Below, in pieces: positions 52,551 through 64,000 of a DNA stretch of 64,000 nucleotides. The stretch spans positions 1 to 64,000 of the forward strand of contig RCAB01000330.1 in assembly GCA_003640385.1 (NCBI GenBank), in the 5' to 3' direction. Within the stretch, counting starts at the first letter, position 1. The number at the start of each line of letters is the position of its first letter. The notes under the pieces were generated by a model. It did no database searches. It was not told the DNA's origin and saw only the letters and a list, made by a program, of their open reading frames with translations. This stretch comes from Setaria digitata. Lineage: Eukaryota; Nematoda; Chromadorea; Rhabditida; Setariidae. The translations under genes and the position numbers were made by a program.

Positions 52551-54159
52551 ATGGAAATTCCACGAGTGGATCGAGTGGATACTCTGTTGTCTGCTACTGT
52601 TCGTTACAATTTAAGGTCTAATGATGGAATTGTCAACGCAATCTATTCATTACTTGACGTAAGTTGACAATAATTATCATTTTTTTTTCTCTTGCTAGTT
52701 TCTGAGTCAGGAATTCGAGCAATAATTAATTGCAGTTTTTGGATACTTGTCCTATATGTAAAAAGGTATCGTCGTCAACAACAATTGTTGGCCAATGGCC
52801 TATCACTTATATTAGTAAAAGTGTCATCATTACTATCCTGAATGACCTAAATAAATTGATCATTCGTTTGTAGACTAATCAATCTACATCATTTGTGAAA
52901 TCATTTAATATGTTATTTGCTCCAGCAGCTGATTATCGATGCGCAAATATATCATGTATGAGTTATTTTAATTGAATATTTTAAATGAAACAATCAGTTT
53001 TGTGAATTAACAGTTTCAAAATAAATTAATCAATTTAAATATCGTAAAAGTCATGAAGTAGCAGTGATTGTTAGCCATTGCTGTAACAATAAAAGAAAAG
53101 TGTAAGAAATTATTAATAATAAAAAATTTAGTTGTGACGATGAAAATGGTTCACACTAGTGGAAATATGATGATACATTCTCGGAGCTGGTTTCCGGTCA
53201 ATTATAGCTACAGTGAATATTTTCGACGACAAATATGAACTGCACTTCGCACCACCTTATCATATTCAATCGTAAGTCATTTTCATTGTTTTTAAATTTT
53301 AGAAAAGTTAATTTAATAATTTTCGCAAAAATTACAACAGGATCAAAGATTGAAATAAGCTAGAAAAAAAATAAGTGAATAAATAAAAATGCAAATCAAT
53401 TGAGTCATATTTTTCAAATATATTTCTAAAAAATTAAGCATTAAAATCACCAATACAATCAAAAGTACACGAATGTAATGCTATATCTTTCATTTCCAAT
53501 GTAATTTTGTCCCAATTTATTCAGTTCCATTGCAGTCTTGTTTCTTTGACATAAGTATATTATTTTGTCTATTATTCTCATTTATTGCCTACAGAACGAT
53601 CTATTTTATCCTATTAAACTATTTCTGGTGCATGTTATTAGTTCATTCAAATTTTCAATTTTTAAATTTGAAACTTTTAGTATGTTTGGTAGCAGAGGGA
53701 AATAAAAACGATTCTCGCATTCGCTCAATCAGATACCTTCCCTTCCTGCATTAATTATATTGTTCTAACTCGAGATTCTGCTTATACCAACTTAACGCCA
53801 TATGTTCGTTACATCTTACGAATTGTCAAAATCTCGCCGAAAAATCGCTTAAGTAGGACAGGACTTAAGAGAGTTCTGTCACTGGTACTAATAAGCAAGT
53901 CATTTTTTGATCAGAATTTCAAATTTTTTGAAAATATTTTCAAATGAATTTTAGAAACCATAAAAAAAGATTTTTGTTTGAAAGGAAGTTACAGAAAAAT
54001 AAAGCAAAATTATATTCAGTTATCTCTCAAAAAAAGTCAATAGCTAAAGATGGAAATTATTTTTTGCAATATAATTCGAGCACTCGAAATTGTGCACTAA
54101 ATAAATGGAACGAACTTAAATACTTAATGAATGAAGTAAATTTTCACGCCTATACTTAA
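52551..54159 (+). CDS. Probable multi-exon gene of unknown function (model incomplete)
   Basis: Exons that join in phase: 52551-52658 (ATG, ends GAC/gtaagt), 52736-52765 (contains CPICKK), 52874-52955, then 53213-about 53272 (ends CAATC/gtaagt, encoding NIFDDKYELHFAPPYHIQ). Further on, an open stretch at about 53694-53890 reads CINYIVLTRDSAY and NLTPYVRYILRIVKISP. The NLTPYxxYxxRI arrangement resembles the C-terminal half of a fibronectin type III fold. A last open frame runs to a TAA at 54157-54159 and is Lys-rich. The link from 53272 to 53694 and the last join could not be closed without guessing. No signal peptide is visible at the chosen ATG, so true upstream exons may exist. It could be a receptor or adhesion fragment, an intact small gene or a decaying one. 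The stop is 23 bases from that of the convergent gene. Confidence 0.35.
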
Positions 54160-54177
54160 ATACTCACATGTTACTCA

Positions 54178-54184
54178 TTTATTT
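54178..54184 (-). terminator. AATAAA overlapping the stop codon of the repeat-protein gene
   Basis: The minus strand reads AGT TAA ATAAATG, so an AATAAA hexamer begins inside the TAA stop. The convergent plus-strand stop is only 23 bases away, which leaves little room for another signal without overlapping the opposite gene. Confidence 0.4.
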
Positions 54185-56212
54185 AACTCAATACAACAAT
54201 TGCAGCAGCCATAACATTTAGCATTACTGCCATCATTTTATCACTTCTAAGCACAGCACTTTTTAAACATACTTGCTGAAAATAGCTTCCAATACAGGCG
54301 GCAATTACGCCCGTGAAAAAAGCCAGTGATAATACTAAACCAAGAACACCTGCAAAGTATTAATCCTCTAGACATGCTTAAGAATATTCAAACTAACTGA
54401 TAATTAATCAGAATAGACTTTCAATAAATACGTACTAGATGATTCATGAATGAAATTAGTGTAATTCTGATTTATGAAGAATCAAGGTATGTGGTGCGTA
54501 CGATGGTCAAATTATATTTACGAGATTTGGTTTCGAATTTATTGGTAAAAACAATGAAAAAGGAATGAGGTAAATGTTTACGATATCCACTTTATTCTTC
54601 AAATTAACTTTTAACTTCAAACAAAATATTGTACAAATTTTAAGCCTTAATTCTTGACAAAAATTTCAATGGTTTTCTATTAGGTTTGAATTAAAACTTT
54701 AAGCTCACCTGTCTTACTTTTCTGGACCGGTAGTATCATATCGTATTCCTCCAGCACAGGACAATTCAAGTGAATACTAAGACAATTCCAATCATGGCAA
54801 CGTTGTTTGTCTGTTTCCCAAATGATCAAACAGTCATGCTGGAAAAGTTCATCAAAAATAACTTTTAATTTTAGGAAAATTTAAGCGATTTTGGCTTCGG
54901 AAAAAAGACAAATTAAATTTCAGGATTTTTAATTTTATCCTGAAAATGGAGCTAAATTGAATTCATAAAGGTACTTGCACAAAATCCTTGCTTGCTTGCT
55001 TCAAAATTAAATTTAAAACCATTTCCACTAACCAATTTTCCATTCTTCCGAACAGTACATGCAACAGATGACTTTCCAACTGTTGTCATTTCAACAGTAT
55101 GACAAACAGCATCAACAGGTGTGCAAGAGGGTTTCAGGTTAACACCATTACCTCTGCTGCTGTCATCTGCTCCCGTGGTTCTGTTGTCGTTGAAGAAGAA
55201 GCAATTCCGTGAGCTGTCTGAAATTCTCCATCTTATCAATTTATCATTTAAATTGCTAGAATTTTCTATTAATCGGTGTATTTCCATTGTATTTTAAACA
55301 GTTATAAAAATTTTTTGAATTCGGAATAACCTTCTGGAGCAGGAAGTGACAAAAGCGGCGGATGTGGTACTGCTTTTTCGGGAATAATATTTTCTTCGTC
55401 ATCAATTACATCGTTATCACTGATAATATCATTATCCATTTTATTTGCAACAGGACAAGATACTGTCACCGAATGGCAATCTCCTTCTTCTGAACATTTT
55501 TCCTTCATTAACGGGACATTTCCAGTTACAATACACGATACCTGTAGTTAATTAATTGGACTGATTAGAGGACAACTCATTTATTTTCAGCAATATTTCC
55601 TTATTTCACTTTACCTGTTATTTATTATTTGCATTCATCATTTATCTAGCAGTTATTTTTCAATTATAAATGCACCTGTTATTGCTCGCAGCTTTAAGTT
55701 CCTACCTTCTTATTCATTTTTTGACATTTTAGTCTGTATTTAACATTTGAAAATTCTATTTTAGCAATTTTATTTATCAGGAAGGTCGAAGGGTAATGCT
55801 TTATTAATTTACTCAACATCAAGATTATCAGTTAATTATTGTTAGCTAGTAAGTTCATTCGAGTTAAAGGGCGCGAAATTGCTCGTTCTAACTTAAGTTC
55901 CTGAAAATTTATGTCTCCCAATCTAAAATCTGAAAACTTTCGTAAAAAGCGAACTTAATAACGCGGTAAATTTACCAGCGGTGTTTTGCTTCCAACATTT
56001 TCATCATCCATAACACAAACAAGTTCTGTCACATTAACAACAATCGGATTTCTCAGAAAACAGCGGAAATTTTCTGGTACACAGTCATCCAGCTGACCAC
56101 GTAGCAATACTTTACCATAATTTCTACATGTCACAGATAGAATTGAGGGATTCTGAGCAATAACCGTTGTCAATGAAATGATTCCAAATATAATTTTCGC
56201 TAATTTAAGCAT
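54183..56212 (-). CDS. Type I membrane protein with repeated cysteine modules (309 aa), 5 exons
   Basis: Exons: 56212-55976, 55541-55331, 55217-55033, 54838-54709, 54349-54183. All phases close. Residues 1-20 form a signal peptide (IIFGIISLTTVIAQ). The ectodomain consists of two similar halves. Each has a C-x(5,6)-C pair followed by [VL]-x-C, then a Gly-containing stretch and a final module C-x(4,5)-C-x5-[VL]-x-C-P-V (CHSVTVSCPV in the first half, CLSIHLNCPV in the second). A Pro/acid-rich linker with a run of Asp/Glu/Ile residues (NDVIDDEENIIPEK) separates them. NDN-R-T and NVT are potential N-glycosylation sites. Near the C-terminus comes one TM helix (GLVLSLAFFTGVIAACIG), a short basic loop and a second hydrophobic stretch (MAVMLNVMAAAIVVLS-stop). 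The second could be a second TM helix or a GPI-type signal. I do not recognise the family; it is probably nematode-specific. Confidence 0.8.
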
Positions 56213-57014
56213 ATTTCAGAATTGTGAATTGTAACCTTCAAAACTGTTAGCAAATGAGAAATGTTCCGAAGGCGATCGTTGCTGCGGCAAAAGTGATTCA
56301 ATCAGTTTTTGTTGAGTTTTATGTTTTGGAAAGCATTCTGCTCCTTACAGAATGAGAAAATATTCGAAGAAATGAGAGAAGGCAACAGAGAAGAAAGGAA
56401 GAAAACATTTCTACAATATCTTCTTTGTTTCAACTTTCTGATATTTTTTCAGTCACCAACTTGCTCAGTTGCGCTACTTACTTCGCTGCAATGCTAACAA
56501 CATTAATGCTAAGGGATGAAACAGACAAGAAGCGCACTTGACCTCCTGATGAAAAAGGAATGTGAATAAGGAATGAAATAATTCGGCAGCTCCTGAATAG
56601 TTTGAGGAGCAATTAAATCTAATGTAATCGATCCTTAGGTTACGTTAGTGACGTGGTAATTAGAGGTGATGGTTTTATCGCCAAACTTCACGAAATCCGG
56701 AGACAATACTACCTAGGAGAACAACTGGTCAAAGACTGCTAATTCCGCCATATTCCAGTAAGAGTGAAACGTTATGTCTGAGGTTTACCGTTGATTGAGA
56801 CATTTTAGACAAAAGCTTTTATTTCAGTCGTACTTGTTGACTTATCTGAGAACGCAAGAGACAACAACAATTTGCAAATAAGTAGTAACAAACAAGATTT
56901 CATTCATGGAATTGAGCGTGTTGGAGATAGATTCGACCAAGTTCTGACTATCTTCTTCGAGCATGAACTTCACTCTTAGCTTTTCCAAGTTTAAGCTTGC
57001 GCGAAATGGTTCGT
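56213..57014. other. Spacer between the repeat-protein and receptor genes
   Basis: About 800 bases between the start of the repeat-protein gene and the stop of the next gene on the same strand. It should hold the promoter of the former and the 3' UTR of the latter. No exon was recognised, and the open frame at 56309-56497 (+) has no support. Confidence 0.5.
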
Positions 57015-60000
57015 CTAGCATTGATCAGCCTGACTTGCTCGTGTCATCAGTTGAACTTTCTGATTTAATGAAGCTTGATAAAGCGGTAACAGTGGTACCA
57101 TAAGAAAGCAATTAGCATGAATATGGGCAAAAGTTCGCTCAGCAGCGATACATGTCGGATCAGTCAAGGTACCACGTCTGAAATCAAAGATTCAGAATAT
57201 TTTGTTTTGAAATTAAAAACTGCCAATTTATCATCATCTACTAATAAGGTTTAAAAGAGCGAACAGCTATTGTTACGTAGAAACTTTTTTAAAATCTTCT
57301 TGCACTATTTAGTTTCATTACTGCTCTAAAGATTTTGCTGAAAATTCTTTGAATTTTATAAAATTAATTGGGGAAAATTCTACCGTACAAATAATAGGAA
57401 ATAAAAAATTCTCGACTTTCAGTTGGCACTTTTCATTTTTTAATTCATTTTTTTTTTTTTTTTTTTACAAAATATATCTCAGCAAATTGATTTATCAAAA
57501 AAAAAAAAAATTATTTGGTATCATTTCCATGCGGGTAATTCAGTGGCCACGAATTGCACTAATTAATGCTAAATGTTGATGTAAAACTTTTTCATCAGTC
57601 TTCATATAAAATTCAAAACAACAAAAATTAATAAACTCATCAAAGATGTCATTTTCCATTTCCATTTGTGAAAAACACTTGTCGAATTGTAAATTGAAGA
57701 TTTTAGTGATGTGTGATTAATTTTGTGCTATCTCCTTCTCTCCTTTTTTTCTTCACTTTGTTAATTTATAAGCCAGAAATTTTATTAAAACTTAATTAAT
57801 GATTTTCAAACCTCTTGTCATAATTTTTTTTTCTCTTTTTTATCACTCATTTTACAGTTTATTAAAATGTTTTAGTTTAGGTTTCCTTCTTCTTTCATTC
57901 TATTTTGTTAGCTTCAAATTCTTTTTAAATATGCATCGTCTTATCTTTCGACAGTATAATTAATGAATGATAAAAAGAAGGAATACCTAAAATTCCTGCT
58001 GCTCTGATTGTACAGAAGGCTAGCAGCCTGTGGCGTTCTTGTCGCGGAAAAGCGATTCATAAATCCCATTTCGTTGTTTCGACGATAATTATTACCCGTC
58101 CCAATAATATCCTCCTTAAATGCTTTGCGATGCCGCTGCAAACATCGCATGCAACATATGTATTGCTTGCGACGACCGAATTAAGCGGAAGGATTTGCAC
58201 TTTTTTTTTTTTTTTTTTCTGATATTATGAATTGAGAACTGGAAAATTCCCCATATGTTGAAAAGAAAATTTTACTCAAATTTTGCTAAAATTTACAAGT
58301 CATATATTGTATAGTTCCATTTAGTAAACAAAGAAAAATCGACGAAAGTGAAATAAAACCGGAAGAAAAAAGTAAGAGAAAAAGACGGAGGAAGAGTTAA
58401 TTAAGAAATCTGGTCTAAATTTATTTGCATTATTGCCAAGAGATTATCGAATATTTCATAGGTACTACTTTGAAACAGCTACGATGAATAGAAAGGAAAT
58501 AAAAGCGAATAGAAAGCATTAATTGCAAATTTGTAATCCAAAAAAAGTTGCATTTATTATCTTAGCATCGTATCATTTATAGCTTAAAAATCGCATTGCC
58601 ATTCGAGCAAGATGAATAAAAACTTCTATTAACTTTCTTATAATTAAGCATGCTTTTTTACAACTTTATCTAGCCATGTTTTCCTGTCTTTTCCTGAACA
58701 CAAATGTCAAATTAAATTTAATTTTAACATACTTTTTTGCTTGAAACATCTTAGAAGCAAGCAACAAGGAAGTTCCAAGTTAGTGACAGGAAGAATTTGA
58801 AAATTTCGTCCACAACTAAATCTAACCTTACTCATCCAGAAATACAGCAACGGATTCCAAACAATAGAAGTCATTGCTATTGCATGAACATTGAGCAATT
58901 TGAAATACATTTGCATATCCAGAAATGCTCCTGTAGTTTGTGATAAATAATAAAATTTGATGATTAATTGTTGGACGTTTAAAAAAGACTAATACCATTT
59001 TTCCAAATTTCTTTTCAAAAAAAAAAAAAAAGATGAAAAAGTAACAAATATTGTCCATTCTTTCTGTTTCACGAAAAGTTTCTAACTTATAGAAGTAAAA
59101 ATCTAATTTTACTACTGAAATTTTCCATAGTGAATGCGCCAATATTTTGTTCATTTATTTCTTTAATTCATCTATTGCCCTAAAATATTAATAAGGACAA
59201 AATTTTAAATAAATTTTTCAAGAAATATTCTTAGTTATTTCATACGCAAATGTCATTTTTCCAAACAAAATATTTCTTTACCAATTTTGAAACATCATAT
59301 CTATTTTGCTGAGGATCAGAACAATTTAGGATCCTAATTAAAAGAATTAATATTTTGACACCCGTAATTTTTGCTACTAATACATTAAAGTGGGAATTTA
59401 TTTGGTTCAATAATTATTAGAGTTTCATATAACTTGTAGAAAGTAACCAAAATTATTAAACATGCAGTGTCAAAATAAAAATTTTTTATTGAAAGCGATC
59501 TTTTACACACAAATTTCTGTCTGCAGTAATAAAAATTTTCCGGAAAAAGTAAATTTACCGATTCCGAAATCTCGGAAAATATTAACAATAGTTAAGGGGA
59601 ACCAAGATGCCATGAATACAACCACCATCAATATCAGCACATACATTACCCGTCGTTTTCGAACAGCTGTCTGAGCTTGCTGAGCTGCTGTTAGCATCGA
59701 ATGTTGGGCTACAATCCAGTCGGCACGAACCTAAAATTAACCTAAAAAGTTTTAACAAGGACAAAAATTTATTTTCATTTAAAGACTCCCCTTAAAATAT
59801 ATAAAAAAGTTATTGTTTTGAAAATTTTAAGAAAAGTCCATTTTTACAAAAAATCTTTCTTTTTTTTTTTTTCAGAACATTATTTTAAAGCTTTATGATC
59901 AGTAAAAAATTTTGACAGAAATTCTTTTGAAATAAAACATGGAAATTTGAAATTTTGTAATTCAGTAATTATTTGAAGAAATTTAAGCAAAAATGTAAAA

Positions 60001-60979
60001 CCTTTTGCAAAATTTTCCAGTAGCAAAATGTCATAATGGATACTGGAATGAGGTATTGACAAACAAGCAACATAGAGCCATAGAATAATTTAATACGATT
60101 ATCAGCTGGCCAATTATACTCACCACAAAACTGTAAGATCTGATATTTCAAATTCTGAATCTTCATCAAAAATTTCTCATTGTTAACTTAGAAGATTTTG
60201 TTTGGTAATTTTTACAAACTTTAGCATTGCTAATTTGCCATTAATTTAATTAGTCTTGTTTGTGATAAGAAAGATCAGTTATGAAGATGAATATTTGCAA
60301 CTACACCACTGATAACATTTATGACTTCTTAGACAAGTGTGGATGTGGACATTCTTATTTGCATCAGATAAGGAATCGTTTGTATCAGATGTCATAACCT
60401 TGTGATTTTAACACAAAATATATACGTTTTAACTTACATAACCACAAAGTGTTGTGTTTTCAAGCGCTAATGGTTGCAACCGTTGGGTGACAAACAGTGG
60501 TGACGAGACAGTAGCAGAAGTAAGCCAAGATATGGCCATTAATGAATAGGCATGATATGTTGTCCAGGGCTCTCTGGTCGGCATCACAATGCTACGATAC
60601 CGATCAACAGCAATAAAGCATAAGCAGTAACTTGAGATTAAAACTGAAATTTCTTAGCAATTAAGAAATTCATTAACTATCAAAGAATAGATGCTAAAAG
60701 GCGAGTCAAAAATGTTGCTTCTTGTTTTTAGCCTACGATGATCACTCTATTTCGGAAAATCATCCCTCAAAAGCTCTCTCTTTCAATATCAATAGAAAAA
60801 AACTTTTTTTTTTTCCTGTTAAATTTCCAGAAAAAAAAAAAAAAAAGGCGCAAATGTCAATTAGACTTGCCAGAAATTCCTTGACATAATGGAACTAATT
60901 TGCATAAAAGTGAACCAAATAACCAACGTTTTACGAATGCTAACACAGGCGTTATTGGAAGAGCTGTTATACACAGTAA
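57015..60979 (-). CDS. NPY/tachykinin-like neuropeptide GPCR, 5' end missing
   Basis: Exons: 60979-60871, 60643-60438, 60130-60002, 59730-59559, 58930-58827, 58165-57987, 57177-57015. Phases close, giving 353 residues. The first exon seen covers the TM2 end, extracellular loop 1 and TM3 start (LLCITALPITP, KRWLFGSLLCKLVPLCQGIS). The second has TM3 ending VDRYRSIVMP (intact DRY), TM4, and loop 2, continuing into exon 3 (FCGEYNWP, whose Cys would pair with the TM3 Cys) and TM5. Exon 4 encodes the third loop and TM6 (MASWFPLTIVNI), exon 5 TM7 with NPLLYFW (NPxxY type). Exon 6 opens with CCMRC, a likely palmitoylation site, then a Ser/Thr/Arg-rich tail. The intron after 60871 begins with GC and not GT; only that site keeps the frame. 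TM1 and the N-terminus were not found and should lie right of the window or in an unrecognised exon. The ligand is unknown. Confidence 0.88.
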
Positions 60980-63900
60980 CTGCAAAATGTAACTATAAAT
61001 TACTTATGAAGCAATTTAATGAACATTTAAGATTCAGTTGGCTTCCAGTCATAACGGATGGATGCTAGTACACTTGTAAAAATTCACATCTTTCACACTT
61101 TCGTCGTTTGTCCTCAACACTCACTCTCGAAATCATAATTTGACGTTGCTGCTAGTGTCAGAAAATTGCCTCACGCAAAACTACCAGGCGTGACATTCAT
61201 CTACGTAGAATGGATTATTTCTTCGCTATTGTTTTATATCAAAAATTTAAAAAAAAAAAATTAAAATTCATGCTAGTGTAGATAATACTGATCAGATTTT
61301 TCACTCTAAAAGCAAATTTCCTGATATTCCACTTGATAATAAACTTATATCCTTTTTTCTGTAGGTGTTTCGTGATAAGTTGTCTGATAATTTCGACAAA
61401 TCGAGTCTTACTAGTTAGTGCGTCTAGTATCTTCTAATCCTGTTTCAAAATTTGAAATATATGTATTTCCACTTTTATTTCTACAGTTAACTGTAATGTC
61501 CAAATCCTTTTTTTTTTTTTTTTTTATTAAAATTAGCATTTTAAAATAAAGATAAATTAGCATTTTTGCTACTTGCTCATTATCATTTTAAGAGGACTTA
61601 TATAACATTAAAGGATTTCTATGAAAAACAATCCTAATTGCTTGAAGATTTACCCTTTACATCTCGCAGCAATATTTGTTTACAATATCAACAAAAGTTG
61701 AGTTTGAAGACAAAAAAATGGTCCTTTTAAAAAAATTTTCTGAGAAAAAAAAGACCGCGATTAAGAGAAAACAATTGAACAATGTCTATTTTAGGAGCTC
61801 CTTAGGGATAAATTCGTCCTATCATCATTATCAGTTACAATGAAGCATTATCAAACAGTTCATAAAATATCATAATAATTGTTCCATTGGGAACAAAATG
61901 GTTTACAATCTTCAATTAAACTCAATCACTGAAATTTAAACATTTATTTGCTTTTTCTTCTTTTTTTTTAAAAAAAAAAAGAAAAAGAAATATCTTTGTT
62001 TACGAAATTATAGTCAAAGCTTCTATTCCATTGTGAAATAATTATGACTACTCAATCAGTTCCATTTCTAAACACCAAAAGTAAGAAATTTCAATCAACT
62101 CCCAATTATGCTATTAATTTCACAGTGATAAGACAGTAGCAACTACTTCGTAAAAGCTAACAAGCAAAAAATTATTTCATTTTTTTAATTTGATTTCGCT
62201 CTTACTAAGAAATAATCATCATCTCACTTTGCTCTCTCTCTCTCTCTCTCCCTCTCTTTCATAATTTCAATCATTCCGACGAGACTCGCATCTTTCATTG
62301 ATTTTTATCATAAATTAGTGATTAAAATTACTTCGATGCGATGATTTCCCATTAATTTTTTAATAGACTCTCTTCTGATCCTTAAAAGAAAAATCTTGAA
62401 CATTTTTTCCTTTCTTTTTTTCTTGTTAGATAAAATTTCACTTTTAAACAAAATCACTGAAATTTGTTTAAAAAAAAAAAAGTAGCCAAAATTGATATGC
62501 AATTCGTTTAATTAACACTATTTATAAAGTCACTTTGCACCGGAATGTTATTTTCGATTATCAGTGTTTTAATTAATGTCGATACAGTTAATGTCGAATC
62601 ATAACACAATCCATTCTGAATTCAAATTTAATTGAATTTCAAAAAAAAAAATATAATTTGATATCTCGAATAGGACTGTAAATCTGACAAATTCCAGCTT
62701 AAATTTTTTACAATAGTGTTGCCAAACTATTTCATTTTTTCCTGTTTATTTATTTATTTATTCTCAATAATTATAATTACGTATGAATAAATTTCACATC
62801 TAAAAATGCTGATCACAAGTGACTGAATGAAATATGCAATGTTTATTTGTTTTCCATACAGAATTCTGCGATTTAGAAATGTGAGCTAATTTAATTCAAT
62901 ATCATTTGCGTCATGTTAATCATTCTAATTCATATTACTAAGTAGTAGAGTTTTAATTATTTCTCGCTTATAAGAATTAACGAGAAATCACATTATCATT
63001 TATAATTTTCGGGAAAGTAATAAAAGAATTCATGTTAGAAATTGAAGATTTTCTAATTGTTATAAATGAAATGAAGAAAAGAAAAATCAAAAATAAGCAC
63101 TGTGAGAGACAGTTTAATGAAAAATAAAAGGGTATTTTTTTAGTGACAAATGTTTTGAAAAGTAAATCAAAGTATAATAGTCGTCGTGAAATTTTATATT
63201 AAATATATGCAAATTTTCTTCCCTAAAAAAAGAATTCCGGAAAAAATTTTTAAGGATTAATTTTTTTTTTTTTTTGTTAAAGAAATGAGTAGGAAATATT
63301 TAAAATACAGAACTTAATGAACAACTTTGCGATTTTTAAATCTAGCTGTCTGCTCTGGAAACGAACTTCGTAACATTTGACTCAAAGCCTTATTAGTCAA
63401 TCGTTAGACAGATTTTTTTTTTTTTGAAAAGAAGTCGTTTTAATTAGCTCAAGAATAAAATCGCGAAAAATTGTCTTTTAAATAAATAAACTGTTTCCTT
63501 CAACTATTTCATATAGTCGTTTATTTTAAATTCGATTCCAAATAAATTATTTTAATTTAAACGAACATTCGCATTAATGAATTTATGGAGTAGTTTCGAG
63601 GACATTTTGAAATTATTTCATTTAAAAAAAAAAAAAAAAAGCAAAATGTTGAGAGTTTCCTGTCATCCTTTTTTGAACACAAAAATTAAACTAATTTTAG
63701 AGAAATTTTCATGCTTGAATTCTCCGTTCTTTGAAAATTAATTCCAATCCTTTCAGATCTTTCTTTCTCTCTTTGCAGTTTTTTGAGTCTTCTACCTCTG
63801 TTTTTAATTTCGCATTAAGACGGTAGATTTTATGATCGAAAATGACTTGCTTCATGAAAACTTCCCTGTTTGAAAATAAGGTCTGTAGAAAATTAAACGA

Positions 63901-64000
63901 AAATTTTGAATTCTAGTTTTTCATTTTTTGTATTTTATAAATAAATAAAGAAAGGAAAAAAAAAACGATAACCAAAACATTATCTTTGTTAATGATTTCT
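60980..64000. other. Right-hand region: presumed first intron or 5' flank of the receptor
   Basis: AT-rich with poly(A)/poly(T) tracts and a CT microsatellite (62231-62258). No exon encoding a GN-x-x-V TM1 segment was found on the minus strand. The stretch is therefore either a long first intron or the gene's start lies in it unrecognised. Confidence 0.45.
62231..62258. repeat. (CT)n microsatellite
   Basis: CT dinucleotides with one interruption in presumed non-coding DNA. Confidence 0.9.

Noticed and set aside
53132..53238. Alternative exon starting at 53132 in the 52551 gene
   Set aside because: It splices in phase but ends at a stop and leaves the strong donor near 53272 unused. Skipping to 53213 keeps a longer open product. 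It remains possible as an isoform.

Overview
The window is AT-rich (roughly 70% by eye) eukaryotic DNA from a nematode. It has small exons (30-310 bases) and introns of about 50-700 bases, usually with TTTCAG-type acceptors. The gene families are typical of worms: two peptide-type GPCRs and a meltrin-type ADAM. Long poly(A)/poly(T) tracts and GA/CT, TA and TAA microsatellites are everywhere. A spirurid (clade III) parasite would fit, but that is an impression and not proven. Nothing bacterial, viral or intact-transposon-like was recognised.

Layout: 1-21518 has no gene I can support, only simple repeats, two partial tandem duplications (about 2274 and 9574), a tRNA-like fragment (about 9934) and a five-copy 38-bp minisatellite (19213). 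A complete 7-exon FMRFamide-type receptor gene lies at 21519-24336 (+). A two-exon gene for a small secreted cysteine-rich protein lies at 27772-28413 (+), about 1 kb downstream of a perfect palindrome and a pair of opposed TGATAA sites. The mitoribosome rescue hydrolase ICT1/MRPL58 is complete at 32365-34646 (-). A small acidic protein gene follows at 37176-38254 (-), next to a GC-rich island (38380-39130).

An ADAM metalloprotease gene (C. elegans ADM-2/vertebrate meltrin class) occupies 42725-48974 (-). At least 15 exons run from the propeptide to the proline-rich tail; the signal-peptide exon was not found. A probable but poorly resolved gene on + (52551-54159) ends only 23 bases from the stop codon of a 5-exon gene on - (54183-56212). 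That gene encodes a 309-residue type I membrane protein with repeated cysteine modules that I do not recognise. From 57015 to the right edge (-) lies most of an NPY/tachykinin-like receptor gene; its TM1 exon was not found and probably lies beyond the window.

The genes do not form one pathway. The receptors, the ADAM, the repeat membrane protein and the small secreted protein all belong to the cell surface or secretory route. ICT1 is mitochondrial housekeeping. All multi-exon models were built by hand from splice-site, phase and motif agreement; exon phases close exactly in every model marked confident. The best candidates for undescribed biology are the repeat membrane protein (54183-56212), the cysteine-rich peptide gene (27772-28413) and the GC-rich island.
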